Below, in pieces: positions 1 to 9,403 of a stretch of 46,131 nt of DNA. The translations under genes were made by a program, and so were the position numbers. The DNA lies in contig NZ_CP084029.1 in assembly GCF_020181615.1 (NCBI RefSeq), positions 2,144,326 to 2,190,456 on the forward strand, read 5' to 3'. Below the pieces are notes generated by a model. That model ran no database searches. It was not told the origin of the DNA and saw only the letters and a program-made list of their open reading frames with translations. Numbering within the stretch: position 1 is the stretch's first letter; each line of letters opens with the position of its first letter. This DNA is from [Mycobacterium] crassicus (GTDB lineage Bacteria > Actinomycetota > Actinomycetes > Mycobacteriales > Mycobacteriaceae).

Positions 1-65
1 TAGGCCGGTTGACCCCGATCGAATTCGAAGCAATCATGACCACACCGGCCAGTCAGGCCGCGTGA
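1..65 (+). CDS. IS3-family transposase (OrfB), C-terminal end only
   Basis: The first 65 bases read open and end in TGA at 63-65. They encode a tail of about 20 residues (GRLTPIEFEAIM...ASQAA). This looks like the C-terminus of IS3-family OrfB (DDE integrase-fold) transposases, which commonly end in a TPIEFE...QAA pattern. The rest of the protein lies upstream of the window. Family assignment rests on this short tail plus the terminal-repeat-like sequence that follows it, so it is reasonable but not certain. Confidence 0.6.
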   Translation, partial: GRLTPIEFEAIMTTPASQAA

Positions 66-92
66 CCGCAACTGTCACCTGATCGTGCAGCA
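1..92 (+). mobile_element. Right end of an IS3-family insertion sequence
   Basis: The transposase tail is followed by roughly 27 bases ending near CAGCAGACCC (83-92). Short non-coding ends of this kind with a terminal ...GCAGACCC fit an IS3-type inverted repeat. The other end is outside the window, so repeat match and target duplication cannot be checked here. The boundary at about 92 is an estimate. Confidence 0.5.
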
Positions 93-159
93 GACCCAGG
101 CCCTTCTTCGCCGCTCCCTTGGTGTTGGAGTAGTACGGGTCTTCCTTTTTGGTAACCAT
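34..159 (-). pseudogene. Small gene cut by the insertion sequence (5' end remains)
   Basis: An ATG at 159 is preceded by a strong ribosome binding site (GGGGAGG, about 7 nt upstream on the minus strand). It opens a 41-codon frame starting MVTKKEDPYYSNTKGAAKKG. After about 23 codons the frame enters the insertion-sequence end and stops by chance at 34-36. The good RBS and upstream -10 element indicate a real small gene whose 3' part was displaced. I do not recognise the family; the start is Lys-rich and likely soluble. It could also be a naturally short protein with a fused tail. Confidence 0.45.
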
Positions 160-739
160 GTGCTCGCCTCCCCTGCGGTTATTCGTGGGTTGATACTACG
201 ACGAAACCGAGTGTCGTCGACGGCGTGATGCGAAACTGCACTGCCTGTTGTCACCGAAACCCTGGGGCGACGTCCAGGTGTGTTGAGGGTTGAGTCAGAT
301 GCCGCAAACGCGCAGGAAGACGGATTATGAGTTCTGGGCCACTGTGAGCTTGGACCACTTATAGCTGCTGCCGCAAGACTGCTTCTGCGGGAGGCCATGC
401 GTGCGCTCCAGGAGTAGGGCTAGCCTTGACCGGCGGCGGACTGCATAGGTTGTAACGGGGCCGCAGTCGGTCCGCAGTTTGCGCCGGTTGGTGCTTACCG
501 ACGGTTAGTGATCAGCACTGGTCAAGCCCTGTTTTTCGGCACTGGACAAGTCCCATTAAACCCTGCAAACGCCCAGTGCAACGTTCCGGTTCAACGTGTG
601 ACGGGAGCCGCAGGTCTCGTAGCTAGACCGCGCTTGCAGTGGATGCAAATCCATGCGTTTCCGGAGCGCTGGTTGATCTTGGAACATGTTGCGTTGCAGA
701 CGCTAAAGAGATCAAACTGGGGTTCAGTAGGGCCAGCGC
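160..739. other. 580-bp stretch without a convincing gene
   Basis: Reading frames here have poor codon bias and no recognisable domain. The only structure noted is a pair of imperfect direct repeats, CACTGGTCAAG and CACTGGACAAG, at about 517 and 540. The stretch lies between an insertion-sequence end and a conserved operon, so it is probably decayed DNA from earlier insertions. Confidence 0.4.
193..198 (-). promoter_or_regulatory. -10 element of the truncated small gene
   Basis: The minus strand reads TAGTAT, matching the mycobacterial TANNNT -10 consensus. It lies about 33 nt upstream of the ATG at 159, giving a leader of about 27 nt that carries the GGGGAGG ribosome binding site. Confidence 0.4.
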
Positions 740-1921
740 CTAACGGCGGGCGTTGGCCGCCTTCACCAGCGGCGACGGGAACCGCGGCGGCACCCGCACC
801 CCGTCCAGCCAGTCGGTGAGCTCGTGCGCCCGGCGCGTCAACACATCGCGTGCCGCCCGGCCCGGGTCCTCCAGGAACTGCAGCTGCACCTCGGCGGCGG
901 CATTCTGATACCAGCCGCCCACGATCCGGCCGTTCCACCACACCGTCGGGCCGGCGTTGCCGTTGTTGTCGAAAAGCTGACCGCGGTGCTCGCCCAGATA
1001 CCAGTCGCGGTGATACCAGCCCATCGTGGTGACGTCGAGCCCGGGAAGCAGCGCACCCCACGGCTCGACGTCGGGTTCGGGCTCCAGGTCGTCGGGCAGC
1101 GCATAGCCGGGAGTGCCGTGCAGGTCGACGTCGACGGCGCCGATGTCGCTCAACGACTTTCGGACCGCGGTCTTGGTGGTGCCGAACCACCACTTGATGT
1201 CCTCGGCGGTGGCCGGGCCGAACGCTCGCAGCCAGGTGCGGACCAGGTCGGCCTGCGCCGCCTCGGCGGCCATCTTCACCGTCGGCTCACCCAGCCAGTC
1301 CGCCGCGGTGGTCCACTGCGGCCGCGCCGAGGTCCAGGCTCCATCGTTGGGGCCGCGCACGATGTCGCCCTGAGCGCCGAGCACGGTCAGTGCCCGGGGA
1401 GCCAGGTGGGTTTGGCCGCCGTAGGACTTGCCGGGTGCCGGGTCGTAGGTTCCGGCCAGTTCGGGCAGTGCGGTGCGCAACGCGGCGCTGCTGGTCGGGC
1501 CGTGCCGATCGAGGTGTCGCAGCACGGCCGCGCCGGCGGCGGCCAGCCAGTGTGCGCCGTCGTCGGCGACCCCGGCCTTGCTGACATCGGCGATCAGCCG
1601 GCGTCGTTCGGTGTCGGCCACCCGGTCACTGGCCGCGGCCTGCACGGCGGGCAGATCGGCGGGGTCGACCACCCACAGGGTGCGGCGCATCGCCAGATGC
1701 TTGACCAGCGAACGTTTTTCATACAGTGCGCCGTCCAGGTCGGCGACGGCGAACGGTGACGATCGCGCCCACAGGGACAGGTACGGCGTGGCAGGGTCGG
1801 TGGCGTGCAGCCCGACGAGTGTCGCCGCGATCCGGGTGATGGACGCGCCGGCGGTGTCGGGGGCCAGGAAGTGTCTGCGCGCCAGCCGGTTCCGCCGCTC
1901 GGCGATGCTGAAGCCGCGCAC
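740..1921 (-). CDS. Winged-helix DNA-binding protein, AlkZ-like (HTH_42 family)
   Basis: A 393-residue protein matching the winged-helix HTH_42 family, now often annotated as AlkZ-like DNA glycosylase. Supporting patterns are an N-terminal helix RNRLARRHFL, the LVGLHATDPATPYLSLWAR segment and the VDPADLPAV wing region. AlkZ itself unhooks DNA crosslinks and uses a Q-x-Q motif; here that position appears to read HATD, as in AlkZ-like relatives. Activity is therefore an inference. The GTG start at 1921 lies 3 nt after the stop of the preceding small gene, so it is the last gene of the lysX-led operon. M. tuberculosis lacks this neighbour next to lysX as far as I recall. Confidence 0.75.
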   Translation of the reverse strand: MRGFSIAERRNRLARRHFLAPDTAGASITRIAATLVGLHATDPATPYLSLWARSSPFAVADLDGALYEKRSLVKHLAMRRTLWVVDPADLPAVQAAASDRVADTERRRLIADVSKAGVADDGAHWLAAAGAAVLRHLDRHGPTSSAALRTALPELAGTYDPAPGKSYGGQTHLAPRALTVLGAQGDIVRGPNDGAWTSARPQWTTAADWLGEPTVKMAAEAAQADLVRTWLRAFGPATAEDIKWWFGTTKTAVRKSLSDIGAVDVDLHGTPGYALPDDLEPEPDVEPWGALLPGLDVTTMGWYHRDWYLGEHRGQLFDNNGNAGPTVWWNGRIVGGWYQNAAAEVQLQFLEDPGRAARDVLTRRAHELTDWLDGVRVPPRFPSPLVKAANARR

Positions 1922-1924
1922 CGA

Positions 1925-2173
1925 TCAGGGCTTGTCGTCGCGCATCGAGGCGCGGATCTGCTCCAGCCGGTCTGCGGCCGCGCGCTGCCGGTCCTGGTAC
2001 TGCTCCTCGACGCTGCGGCTCTCCGGGGTCTCGGCATCGAGCTCCTGCGCGCCGATCGAGGTCTGATACCGGCCTTCGATCTTCTCGCGCACCGATTCGA
2101 AGGTCGGTACGCCCGAGTCGTCGAATCCGGGGTCGGCCTGCGGGTCGGTCGGATCGTCACCCATGCTCGCCAC
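1925..2173 (-). CDS. Small conserved mycobacterial protein (Rv1638A-like by position)
   Basis: An 82-residue, strongly acidic, Asp/Glu/Gln-rich protein without membrane segments. Its C-terminal half (EEQYQDRQRAAADRLEQIR) should form an amphipathic helix or coiled coil. The start is GTG at 2173, one base after the stop of the esterase gene. An in-frame ATG at 2164 is an alternative that shortens it by three codons. Position next to lysX corresponds to Rv1638A of M. tuberculosis, but I matched it by context, not by sequence. Function unknown. Confidence 0.7.
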   Translation of the reverse strand: MASMGDDPTDPQADPGFDDSGVPTFESVREKIEGRYQTSIGAQELDAETPESRSVEEQYQDRQRAAADRLEQIRASMRDDKP

Positions 2174-2174
2174 G

Positions 2175-3551
2175 TTACCGGCCCGGAGCCCTATGGGCCG
2201 GTGGGCCGGGGGAGCGCCAGGAAGCGGCTTCGGGTGCCGCGCCTGGGAACGGAACCGGTTGCACGCCCGGCGTGCTCAGTTGGCCGGCCAGCCAGGGCAG
2301 CGAGTCGGCGAACACCTTTCCGGCGAACGGCCAGTCATGCTTGCCCGGTTCGGTCACCACGGCGCAGTCGATGCCGTTGGCCTGGCCCAGCGCGCACAGC
2401 GACTTCGCGGCGGCGAGCTGGCCGCCGGTGTCGGCCGTGGTGGCGCTGCCGTTGACCGCGAACCACCCCGAAACCCCGGAATAGCGGCCGTGTTTGGCGA
2501 TCACGGTCGACGGGTCGAATGCCGCCCACGCATCGACACTGCCGCCGAACAGCCGCGCGATGGTCTGGGCGCGGGTGCCCGCGTTCGGGCTGAGGTCGCC
2601 GGCGATGTCGACGAAGGCGCTGAACTTATCCGGGTGCATGGTGGTCAGGTCGACCGCGCAGGTGCCGCCCATCGACCAGCCGACGACCCCCCAGTGCGAC
2701 GGTTCGGAGCTGACGCCGAAGTGCGAGATCAGATAGGGCACCACGTCGTCGGTCAGATGGTCGGCGGCGTTGCCGCGGGGACCGTTGACGCATTCGGTGT
2801 CGTTGTTGAACGAGCCGCCCGAGTCGACGAACACCAGCACCGGCGCACTGCCGTTGTGCGCGGCGGCGAACTCGTCGATGACCCGGATCGCGCCCCCGGA
2901 GCGCAGCCAGTCCGCCGGGGTGTTGAATTCGCCGCCGATCATCATCACCGTCGGCAGCGCCGGTGGCGGACTCTGCGCGAACCACGCCGGCGGCAGGTAC
3001 ACCAGCTCACCGCGATGCTTGAAATGCGAAGCGTCCGCGGGAATCGTCACCTGCAGCACGCGGCCGCGCCCGGGCGCCGAGCCCGACCCCGCCATCGCGT
3101 TCACCGCCGCCATGTCGCTCTGGTCGGGCAGCGGGCCGGAGGTCAGTTGCCCCCAGGCGCTCTCCACGGTCGGGAAATAGCCGACCCAGCCGTTGAGCGT
3201 CAGGCTCGCGCTGATCAGACACAGCGGCACCGCCAGCAGGGCGACGCCGCGGCGCCACCACGCGGCACCTCGCCAGCCCAGGACCAGGATCGTGGCGGCG
3301 GCGCCTGTCAGCGCGATCCACATCCACAGCGTCGGCGGCGCCGGCTCACCGGACAGGCCGTCGTCGGCGACGAACCAGTACGCGCAGGCTGCTGCTGCCA
3401 GCCCCAATCCGCCGATCAGCGGGAGCCGCGGCAGCCAGCGGCCAGGCCGCCAGCCCACGGCCAGGGCCAGCGCCAACACCGCCACCGCCTGCACCGTCAC
3501 CGGGATCCAGCCGTGCATCAGCGAGGTGTGTTGGCCGCTGGACAGAATCAC
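2175..3551 (-). CDS. Membrane-anchored alpha/beta-hydrolase (esterase), Rv1639c-like
   Basis: About 458 residues. The first ~130 hold four hydrophobic segments (for example VQAVAVLALALAVGW and LWMWIALTGAAATILVLGW). The rest is an extracytoplasmic alpha/beta-hydrolase of the esterase-D/antigen-85 type: nucleophile elbow GWSMGG, a conserved DSGGSFNND segment and a C-terminal GKHDW that supplies the catalytic His. Substrate is unknown; a cell-envelope lipid ester is plausible. The GTG at 3551 was chosen because it lies 26 nt after the lysX stop beside GGAGG. The spacing is very tight, and ATG at 3518 without an RBS is the alternative. The frame stays open further upstream inside lysX, but that part is shadow. 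Confidence 0.8.
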   Translation of the reverse strand: MILSSGQHTSLMHGWIPVTVQAVAVLALALAVGWRPGRWLPRLPLIGGLGLAAAACAYWFVADDGLSGEPAPPTLWMWIALTGAAATILVLGWRGAAWWRRGVALLAVPLCLISASLTLNGWVGYFPTVESAWGQLTSGPLPDQSDMAAVNAMAGSGSAPGRGRVLQVTIPADASHFKHRGELVYLPPAWFAQSPPPALPTVMMIGGEFNTPADWLRSGGAIRVIDEFAAAHNGSAPVLVFVDSGGSFNNDTECVNGPRGNAADHLTDDVVPYLISHFGVSSEPSHWGVVGWSMGGTCAVDLTTMHPDKFSAFVDIAGDLSPNAGTRAQTIARLFGGSVDAWAAFDPSTVIAKHGRYSGVSGWFAVNGSATTADTGGQLAAAKSLCALGQANGIDCAVVTEPGKHDWPFAGKVFADSLPWLAGQLSTPGVQPVPFPGAAPEAASWRSPGPPAHRAPGR

Positions 3552-3577
3552 CCCTCCATGATGAACCGCGAAACCGG

Positions 3578-6500
3578 TCAACGGGGCTTGGCCAACGGGA
3601 ACGGCAGCGTGTCCCGAATACTGTGGCCGGTGATGAGCATGACCACCCGGTCGACGCCCATGCCCAGGCCACCGGTCGGGTACATCGCGTACTCCATGGC
3701 CTGCAGGAAGTCCTCGTCGAGCTCCATGGCCTCGGGGTCTCCGCCGGCGGCCAGCACCGACTGCTGATGCAGCCTGCGGCGCTGCTCCACCGGATCGGTG
3801 AGCTCGCTGTAGGCGGTGCCCAACTCCACACCCCACGCCACCAGATCCCACCGCTCGGCCACGCCGGGCTTGCAGCGGTGCGGCCGGGTCAGCGGCGAGA
3901 CCGAGGTCGGGAAGTCGGTGTAGAAAGTGGGCCGTTCGGTGCGGGCCTCGACGAGGTGTTCGTAGAGTTCGAGCACCACCTGGCCGGCATCCCACTGCCG
4001 CAGGAAGTGCACGCCGGCGCCGTTGCACAACCGGCGCAGGGTCTCCAGGTCGGTGTCGGCGTCGATCTGTTCGCCGAGTGCCTCCGACACCGCGCCGTGC
4101 ACGGTGCGCACCGGCCAGTCACCGGAGATGTCCACCGGTTCCAACCGGTCGTCGGCGCCCGGCCGCATCACCACGGGTGCGCCGTTGGCGGCCACCGCCG
4201 CATTCTGGATCAGCTCGCGGGCACCGTCGATCCAGGCGCGGTAGTCGGCGTGGGCCTGGTAGGCCTCCAGCAGGGTGAACTCCGGGTTGTGGCTGTAGTC
4301 GACACCTTCGTTGCGAAACGCCCGGCCCAGTTCGAACACCCGCTCCACCCCGCCGACGCAGAGCCTCTTGAGGTACAGCTCCGGGGCGATCCGCAGGTAC
4401 AGGTCGAGGTCGTAGGCGTTGATGTGGGTGGTGAATGGCCGGGCGTTGGCTCCGCCATGCAACTGCTGCAGGATCGGGGTCTCGACCTCCAGGAATCCCT
4501 TGGTGAACAACGTGTCCCGGATGGAGCGCAGCACACTGCTGCGGGCGGTGATCAGCGCTCGTGACTCGGTGTTGATCGCCAGGTCCACGTAGCGGGACCG
4601 CACCCGTGCCTCCGGGTCGGTCAGGCCCTTCCACTTGTCCGGCAGCGGGCGCAGGCACTTGCCGACCAGGCGCCAGTGCCGCACCAGCAGCGACGGTGTG
4701 CCGTTGCGACTGTGGCCCATCCGGCCGGTCGCCTCGACCAGATCGCCGAGATCGACCGCCGAGCTGAAGTCCGCGGCGCGCGCGCCGTCGGCCTCGGCGA
4801 GAACCGAATTGTCCAGCAGCAGTTGCACTTCACCGGACCAGTCGCGCAGCTGAGCGAACAGCACCCCGCCGTAGTCGCGCATCCGCAGCACCCGGCCGGC
4901 CACCGAGACGGTCTCGCCGGTGTCACCCTCCATCGCCTGAGCCACGGTGTGGCTGGGCGGGTGGCCCACCGGGTAGGCGTCGACGCCGCTGTCCTGCAAT
5001 GACTTCAGCTTGGCCATCCGGACCCGGACCTGTTCGGGCAGCCGGGGGAGCGCTTCGGCGGGTTCGATGAACTCGGCGACGCCATCGGGTGCGGTGCCGT
5101 CGCTGTGCAGGCGTCCGGTGGCGGCCACCGCCTCGGGTACCGCGGAGTGGTGGCCGGTGTGCTGCTCCTGACGCCGAGAGAACGGCAGCACCAGAAAGCC
5201 TTCGGCGATCACCGAGGCGACACCCACCCGGGGGATCAGCCGGGCGTCCTCGTAGCAGGCGTAGCGCGGCACCCACTCCGGCTGGTATTTCATGTTCGAC
5301 CGGTACAGCGTCTCCAGCTGCCACCACCGGGAGAAGAACATCAGCAGGCGGCGCCACAGCCGCAACACCGGGCCTGCGCCCAGCTGGGCGCCCTGCTCGA
5401 ACGCGGCGCGGAACATGGCGAAGTTCAGCGAGATTCGATTGACGCCGATGGTGCCCGCCTGCAGCGCCAATTCGCTGACCATCAATTCGATGGTGCCGTT
5501 GGGGGACTGCGGTGAGCGGCGCATCAGGTCCAGTGAGACGCCGCTGTGCCCCCACGGCACCAGGGACAGCATCGCCACCACTTCGCCGGTCTGCGGGTCG
5601 CCGCGCAGCGCCTCGACCAGCAGGCAGTCGGCGTCGGCCGGGTCGCCGAGGCGGCCCAACGCCATGGAGAAGCCGCGTTCGGACTCGGTGTCGCGCCAGG
5701 CGTCGGCGCGTTGCAGCACCAGCGCCATCTCGTCGGGGCTGATCTCGCCGTGCCGGCGCATCCGAACCGTCAGGCCCGAGCGGCGGGCCCGCGTCACCGC
5801 CTGGCGGACCCCACGCATGTCCGAGCCGGACAGTTTGAAGTCCGAGGTCCGCAGGATCGCCTCGTCGCCGAGTTCCAGGGCGCTCAGACCGGCTTCCTGG
5901 AAGGCCTGCGCGCCGGCGAGGCTGGCGCCCATCACACCCGGCGCCCAGCCGTAGACCTTGCACTCGCGCAGCCAGGCGTTGATGGCCTGCGGCCACGCTC
6001 GCGGGTCGCCCACCGGGTCGCCACTGGCCAGGCAGACGCCCACCTCGACCCGGAAGGTGATGGCGGCACGCCCGTTGGGCGCGAACACCACCGACTTGTC
6101 CCGGCGGGTGGCGAAGTACCCCAGCGAGTCGTTGCGCCCGTACTGCTCGAGCAGCCCGCGGATCGCCGACTCGTCCTGGCCGGTGAGTGCGTTGTCGGCG
6201 CGCTGGGACAAGAACAACACGATCGCCGCGATGATCAGGGCCAGCGCCCCGAGCAGCCCGCACAGGGCTCTCAGGCCGAAGTCGGGCTTGCCGGCGAAGA
6301 AGTCCGGTTCCAGCAGCGCGAAGCCCACCACCCGGTTCACCACGTACGGCAGCCGCCACGGCCGCTCGACGGTTCCGGGGAACAGCTCGATGAGCCCCCA
6401 GCACAACAGGATCGCGACCGCCCAGCCGGCGGCCAGTGTCGCGGCGAATTTGAGCAGCGCGCCGCGGCGGACCTTGGCCCAGAACTGCCGGTAGGACAGC

Positions 6501-6898
6501 AACAGCAGCACGATCGCCGCGCTGTGTAGGGCAAGGCCCACAATCGTGCTGACACCCTGCACGGTGTCGACGGTGCCGGCGAGTATGCGGTTGACGTTCC
6601 ATCCCGCGCCGACCAGCAGGTTGGCCAGCAGCAGCCACCAGGCGATGCGTTTGCGTGCGCTGAGCGCGGCGGCCAGCAGCACCAGGACAACCGCCCAGGC
6701 CAGGCTGGTGTCGGGGAAGTTGAACAGGTATTTGTCAATGAACTCGCGCGGCACCCGGATGACCCAGCGGATCACCGGTGACAGGCTGCCCAGCAGGGTC
6801 AGCGTGGCCGCGGTGCCGACGGCCCAGGCGGCCGCCGCGGGCACCCAGTTGAATCGGGAGTTCGAGCGGCTGCGCGAGCGCGGCAGAGTCAGGCTCAT
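3578..6898 (-). CDS. lysX: LysX: bifunctional lysylphosphatidylglycerol synthase / lysyl-tRNA synthetase
   Basis: A 1106-residue two-part enzyme. Residues ~1-230 carry hydrophobic segments, followed by an MprF-like DUF2156 aminoacyl-transferase domain to ~560 that moves lysine from Lys-tRNA to phosphatidylglycerol in the membrane. From ~610 on is a class II lysyl-tRNA synthetase: OB-fold ([13 protein letters not shown]), motif 2 ([14 protein letters not shown]) and motif 3 ([12 protein letters not shown]). In M. tuberculosis this fusion confers resistance to cationic peptides. Length is slightly below the M. tuberculosis protein (about 1170). It is first in a minus-strand operon with the esterase, the small protein and the AlkZ-like gene. 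No Shine-Dalgarno is visible; a -10 element 8 nt upstream suggests a leaderless message. Confidence 0.95.
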   Translation of the reverse strand: MSLTLPRSRSRSNSRFNWVPAAAAWAVGTAATLTLLGSLSPVIRWVIRVPREFIDKYLFNFPDTSLAWAVVLVLLAAALSARKRIAWWLLLANLLVGAGWNVNRILAGTVDTVQGVSTIVGLALHSAAIVLLLLSYRQFWAKVRRGALLKFAATLAAGWAVAILLCWGLIELFPGTVERPWRLPYVVNRVVGFALLEPDFFAGKPDFGLRALCGLLGALALIIAAIVLFLSQRADNALTGQDESAIRGLLEQYGRNDSLGYFATRRDKSVVFAPNGRAAITFRVEVGVCLASGDPVGDPRAWPQAINAWLRECKVYGWAPGVMGASLAGAQAFQEAGLSALELGDEAILRTSDFKLSGSDMRGVRQAVTRARRSGLTVRMRRHGEISPDEMALVLQRADAWRDTESERGFSMALGRLGDPADADCLLVEALRGDPQTGEVVAMLSLVPWGHSGVSLDLMRRSPQSPNGTIELMVSELALQAGTIGVNRISLNFAMFRAAFEQGAQLGAGPVLRLWRRLLMFFSRWWQLETLYRSNMKYQPEWVPRYACYEDARLIPRVGVASVIAEGFLVLPFSRRQEQHTGHHSAVPEAVAATGRLHSDGTAPDGVAEFIEPAEALPRLPEQVRVRMAKLKSLQDSGVDAYPVGHPPSHTVAQAMEGDTGETVSVAGRVLRMRDYGGVLFAQLRDWSGEVQLLLDNSVLAEADGARAADFSSAVDLGDLVEATGRMGHSRNGTPSLLVRHWRLVGKCLRPLPDKWKGLTDPEARVRSRYVDLAINTESRALITARSSVLRSIRDTLFTKGFLEVETPILQQLHGGANARPFTTHINAYDLDLYLRIAPELYLKRLCVGGVERVFELGRAFRNEGVDYSHNPEFTLLEAYQAHADYRAWIDGARELIQNAAVAANGAPVVMRPGADDRLEPVDISGDWPVRTVHGAVSEALGEQIDADTDLETLRRLCNGAGVHFLRQWDAGQVVLELYEHLVEARTERPTFYTDFPTSVSPLTRPHRCKPGVAERWDLVAWGVELGTAYSELTDPVEQRRRLHQQSVLAAGGDPEAMELDEDFLQAMEYAMYPTGGLGMGVDRVVMLITGHSIRDTLPFPLAKPR

Positions 6899-6906
6899 AG
6901 TCCGCG

Positions 6907-6912
6907 AGAATA
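6907..6912 (-). promoter_or_regulatory. -10 element of lysX (likely leaderless transcript)
   Basis: The minus strand reads TATTCT (TANNNT), with only 8 nt between it and the lysX ATG at 6898. Transcription would start at or next to the start codon. This matches the absence of a ribosome binding site. Confidence 0.45.
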
Positions 6913-7001
6913 GGCAGTCAAACCTGGAAAATCGGTGTGAGGCGCGGCTCCGGGCCGCAGCGTTGGACTGGCGGGATTCCAGAGGAATGCCTTCCTGCTG
7001 C

Positions 7002-7007
7002 TAGACT
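7002..7007 (+). promoter_or_regulatory. -10 element of the infC-rpmI-rplT operon
   Basis: TAGACT fits TANNNT. It lies about 280 nt before the infC start, upstream of all leader hairpins, so the leader RNA would begin near 7014. A clear -35 is not visible. Confidence 0.4.
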
Positions 7008-7013
7008 CACTTC

Positions 7014-7286
7014 CGCGACCGTCCCGGCGTAAGCCAGGACAGCAAGTGGAGTTCCCTCCCACCACTAGCCGAGGAGCAATCCTTGCGGCTCAGTGGTCCG
7101 GTCGCAGGCGGTGCGAACCGCCTGCTCTGCGCGCTGCGCAGGTGGCCTGATGGTATTTCAGGCCGCGATCGGTCGGTATCGGGCCCTGCTTCGTGCAGGG
7201 CTTTTTTGCTGATGGGTGGGTCAGCGCCGCTGCGTCCGGACGAGCACTGCGGCGGCCGCGACCGAAAGACTACCCAGGGAGGTCCC
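7014..7286 (+). promoter_or_regulatory. Structured infC leader RNA (candidate attenuator)
   Basis: About 270 nt of leader precede infC. It holds a hairpin at 7021-7040 with a GTAA (GNRA) loop, a GGCGGT/ACCGCC hairpin at about 7104-7119 and a GGCCTGA/TCAGGCC hairpin at about 7144-7164. An intrinsic terminator follows at 7183-7207. infC-rpmI-rplT leaders in other bacteria are autoregulated by L20 or by initiation-codon discrimination. Terminator-controlled attenuation here is inference from the order of hairpins. A TTG at 7083 with upstream GAGGAG could start a leader peptide in frame with infC. Confidence 0.5.
7183..7207 (+). terminator. Intrinsic terminator inside the infC leader
   Basis: Perfect 7-bp stem GCCCTGC (7183-7189) and GCAGGGC (7195-7201), loop TTCGT, followed by six T residues (7202-7207). 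It sits about 80 nt before infC within the presumed transcript, so read-through must be controlled or partial. Confidence 0.8.
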
Positions 7287-7922
<636 letters not shown>

Positions 7923-7953
7923 AGCTCAACTCCGACACCAGAACTGAGGAAAT

Positions 7954-8148
7954 ATGCCCAAGGCGAAAACCCACAGTGGCGCTTCAAAGCGGTTCCGTCG
8001 CACCGGAACCGGCAAGATCATGCGGCAGAAGGCGAATGCCCGCCACCTGCTCGAGCACAAGCCGTCCACCCGTATGCGCCGGTTGGCCGGTCGCACCGCG
8101 GTGGCTCCTGCTGACACCAAGCGCGTCAACGCGATGCTGAACGGCTAA
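7954..8148 (+). CDS. rpmI: 50S ribosomal protein L35
   Basis: A 64-residue, highly basic protein with the typical L35 start [20 protein letters not shown]. It binds 23S rRNA in the large subunit. It lies 31 nt after infC with an AGGA ribosome binding site and before rplT, the standard infC-rpmI-rplT order. Length is normal for the family. Confidence 0.97.
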   Translation: MPKAKTHSGASKRFRRTGTGKIMRQKANARHLLEHKPSTRMRRLAGRTAVAPADTKRVNAMLNG

Positions 8149-8203
8149 CAGCCGCGTCAAGCACCGCACATCCTTTACGTCCCAACGAGAGTAGGAACAC
8201 CCC

Positions 8204-8593
8204 ATGGCACGCGTGAAGCGCGCAGTCAATGCCCAGAAGAAGCGCCGTACAGTACTGAAGGCTTCGAAGGGTTACCGTGGCCAGCGTTCGCGGCTGTACC
8301 GCAAGGCCAAAGAACAGCAGCTGCACTCACTGACCTACGCCTACCGCGACCGTCGCGCCCGCAAGGGTGAGTTCCGCAAGCTGTGGATCACCCGAATCAA
8401 CGCGGCGGCCCGCGCCAACGACATCACCTACAACCGCCTGATCCAGGGCCTCAAGGCCGCTGGTGTCGAGGTGGACCGCAAGAACCTGGCCGAGATCGCC
8501 GTCAGCGACGCGGCCGCGTTCACCGCGCTGGTCGAGGTCGCTCGGGCCGCACTGCCCGAGGACGTCAACGCGCCTTCCGGCGAGGCCGCCTGA
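8204..8593 (+). CDS. rplT: 50S ribosomal protein L20
   Basis: A 129-residue L20 with the usual Arg/Lys-rich N-terminal helix ([34 protein letters not shown], parts) and a globular C-domain ([20 protein letters not shown]). It is an early 23S rRNA assembly protein and in other bacteria represses its own operon. A GAGAGTAGGA ribosome binding site precedes the ATG. Confidence 0.97.
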   Translation: MARVKRAVNAQKKRRTVLKASKGYRGQRSRLYRKAKEQQLHSLTYAYRDRRARKGEFRKLWITRINAAARANDITYNRLIQGLKAAGVEVDRKNLAEIAVSDAAAFTALVEVARAALPEDVNAPSGEAA

Positions 8594-8604
8594 CCTCTGC
8601 GCCG

Positions 8605-9387
8605 ATGCTGACCGAACGTTCGGCCCGCGTGGTCGCGGCGGTCAAGCTGCACCGGCACGTGGCCAGGAAGCGCGAACAGCGCTTCCTGGCCGAGGGGCCC
8701 AATCTGGTCCAGGCCGCCATTGCTCGCGGCCTGGCCATCGAGGTCTTCGCCACCGAGTCGGCGGCGCAGCGGCACCACGAGTTGCTCGCGGCAGCCCAGG
8801 CGCCCGTCCAGCTCGTCACCGACCGGGCGGCCAAGGCGCTCTCGGACACCGTCACACCGGCCGGATTGGTCGCGGTGTGCACACTGCCGGAACCGGATCT
8901 TCACGACGTGCTGGCCGGTGCACCGCGGTTGGTGGCCGTGGCAGTGGGAATCGGCGAGCCGGGTAACGCCGGCACGCTCATCCGTATCGCCGACGCCACC
9001 GGCGCCGATGCGGTGGTGCTGACCGGCAACAGTGTCGATCCCTACAACGGCAAGTGCCTGCGGTCCTCGGCGGGCAGCATCTTCAACGTCCCGGTCGTGG
9101 TGGCCGCCGACACCGACGCGACACTCGCGGCGCTGGGGGACGCGGGTCTGCAGGTGCTGGCCACGGCGCTCGAGGGTGAACTGAGCCTGGATGACGCCGA
9201 TCCGGTGCTGACCGCGCCGACGGCCTGGCTGTTCGGCCCGGAGGCCCAGGGGCTGCCGGAGACGGCTGCAGCTGCCGCCGATCACCGGGTGCATATCCCG
9301 ATGTCGGGTCACGCCGAGAGTCTCAATGTGGCTGCGGCCGCGGCGATCTGCCTGTATCAGAGTGCGCGGGCGCAGCGCAGGGCGTAG
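8605..9387 (+). CDS. tsnR: SpoU-family RNA 2'-O-methyltransferase (TsnR)
   Basis: 260 residues. N-terminal substrate-binding domain (RFLAEGPNLVQAAI) followed by a SPOUT knot with all three family motifs: GIGEPGNAGTLIRIADA, LFGPEAQGLP and IPMSGHAESLNVAAAAAI. It is expected to methylate a ribose in rRNA using S-adenosylmethionine; the exact site is unknown. Start ATG 8605 is 11 nt after rplT stops, and the frame is open further upstream only as a shadow of rplT. Same length as the M. tuberculosis protein (260). Likely cotranscribed with infC-rpmI-rplT. Confidence 0.92.
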   Translation: MLTERSARVVAAVKLHRHVARKREQRFLAEGPNLVQAAIARGLAIEVFATESAAQRHHELLAAAQAPVQLVTDRAAKALSDTVTPAGLVAVCTLPEPDLHDVLAGAPRLVAVAVGIGEPGNAGTLIRIADATGADAVVLTGNSVDPYNGKCLRSSAGSIFNVPVVVAADTDATLAALGDAGLQVLATALEGELSLDDADPVLTAPTAWLFGPEAQGLPETAAAAADHRVHIPMSGHAESLNVAAAAAICLYQSARAQRRA

Positions 9388-9403
9388 TCGGGGCAGGCCT
9401 GAT

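Noticed and set aside
75..398. Minus-strand 107-codon frame over the insertion-sequence end
   Set aside because: Overlaps the better-supported small frame with the GGGGAGG ribosome binding site and shows low-complexity Ser/Arg/Thr content.
508..819. Plus-strand frame of 103 codons upstream of the AlkZ-like gene
   Set aside because: Poor codon bias and no recognisable product; its 3' part overlaps the conserved minus-strand gene.
3552..4028. N-terminal extension of the membrane esterase into lysX
   Set aside because: It is the alternative-frame shadow of lysX codons; the hydrophobic start of the esterase begins after the lysX stop.
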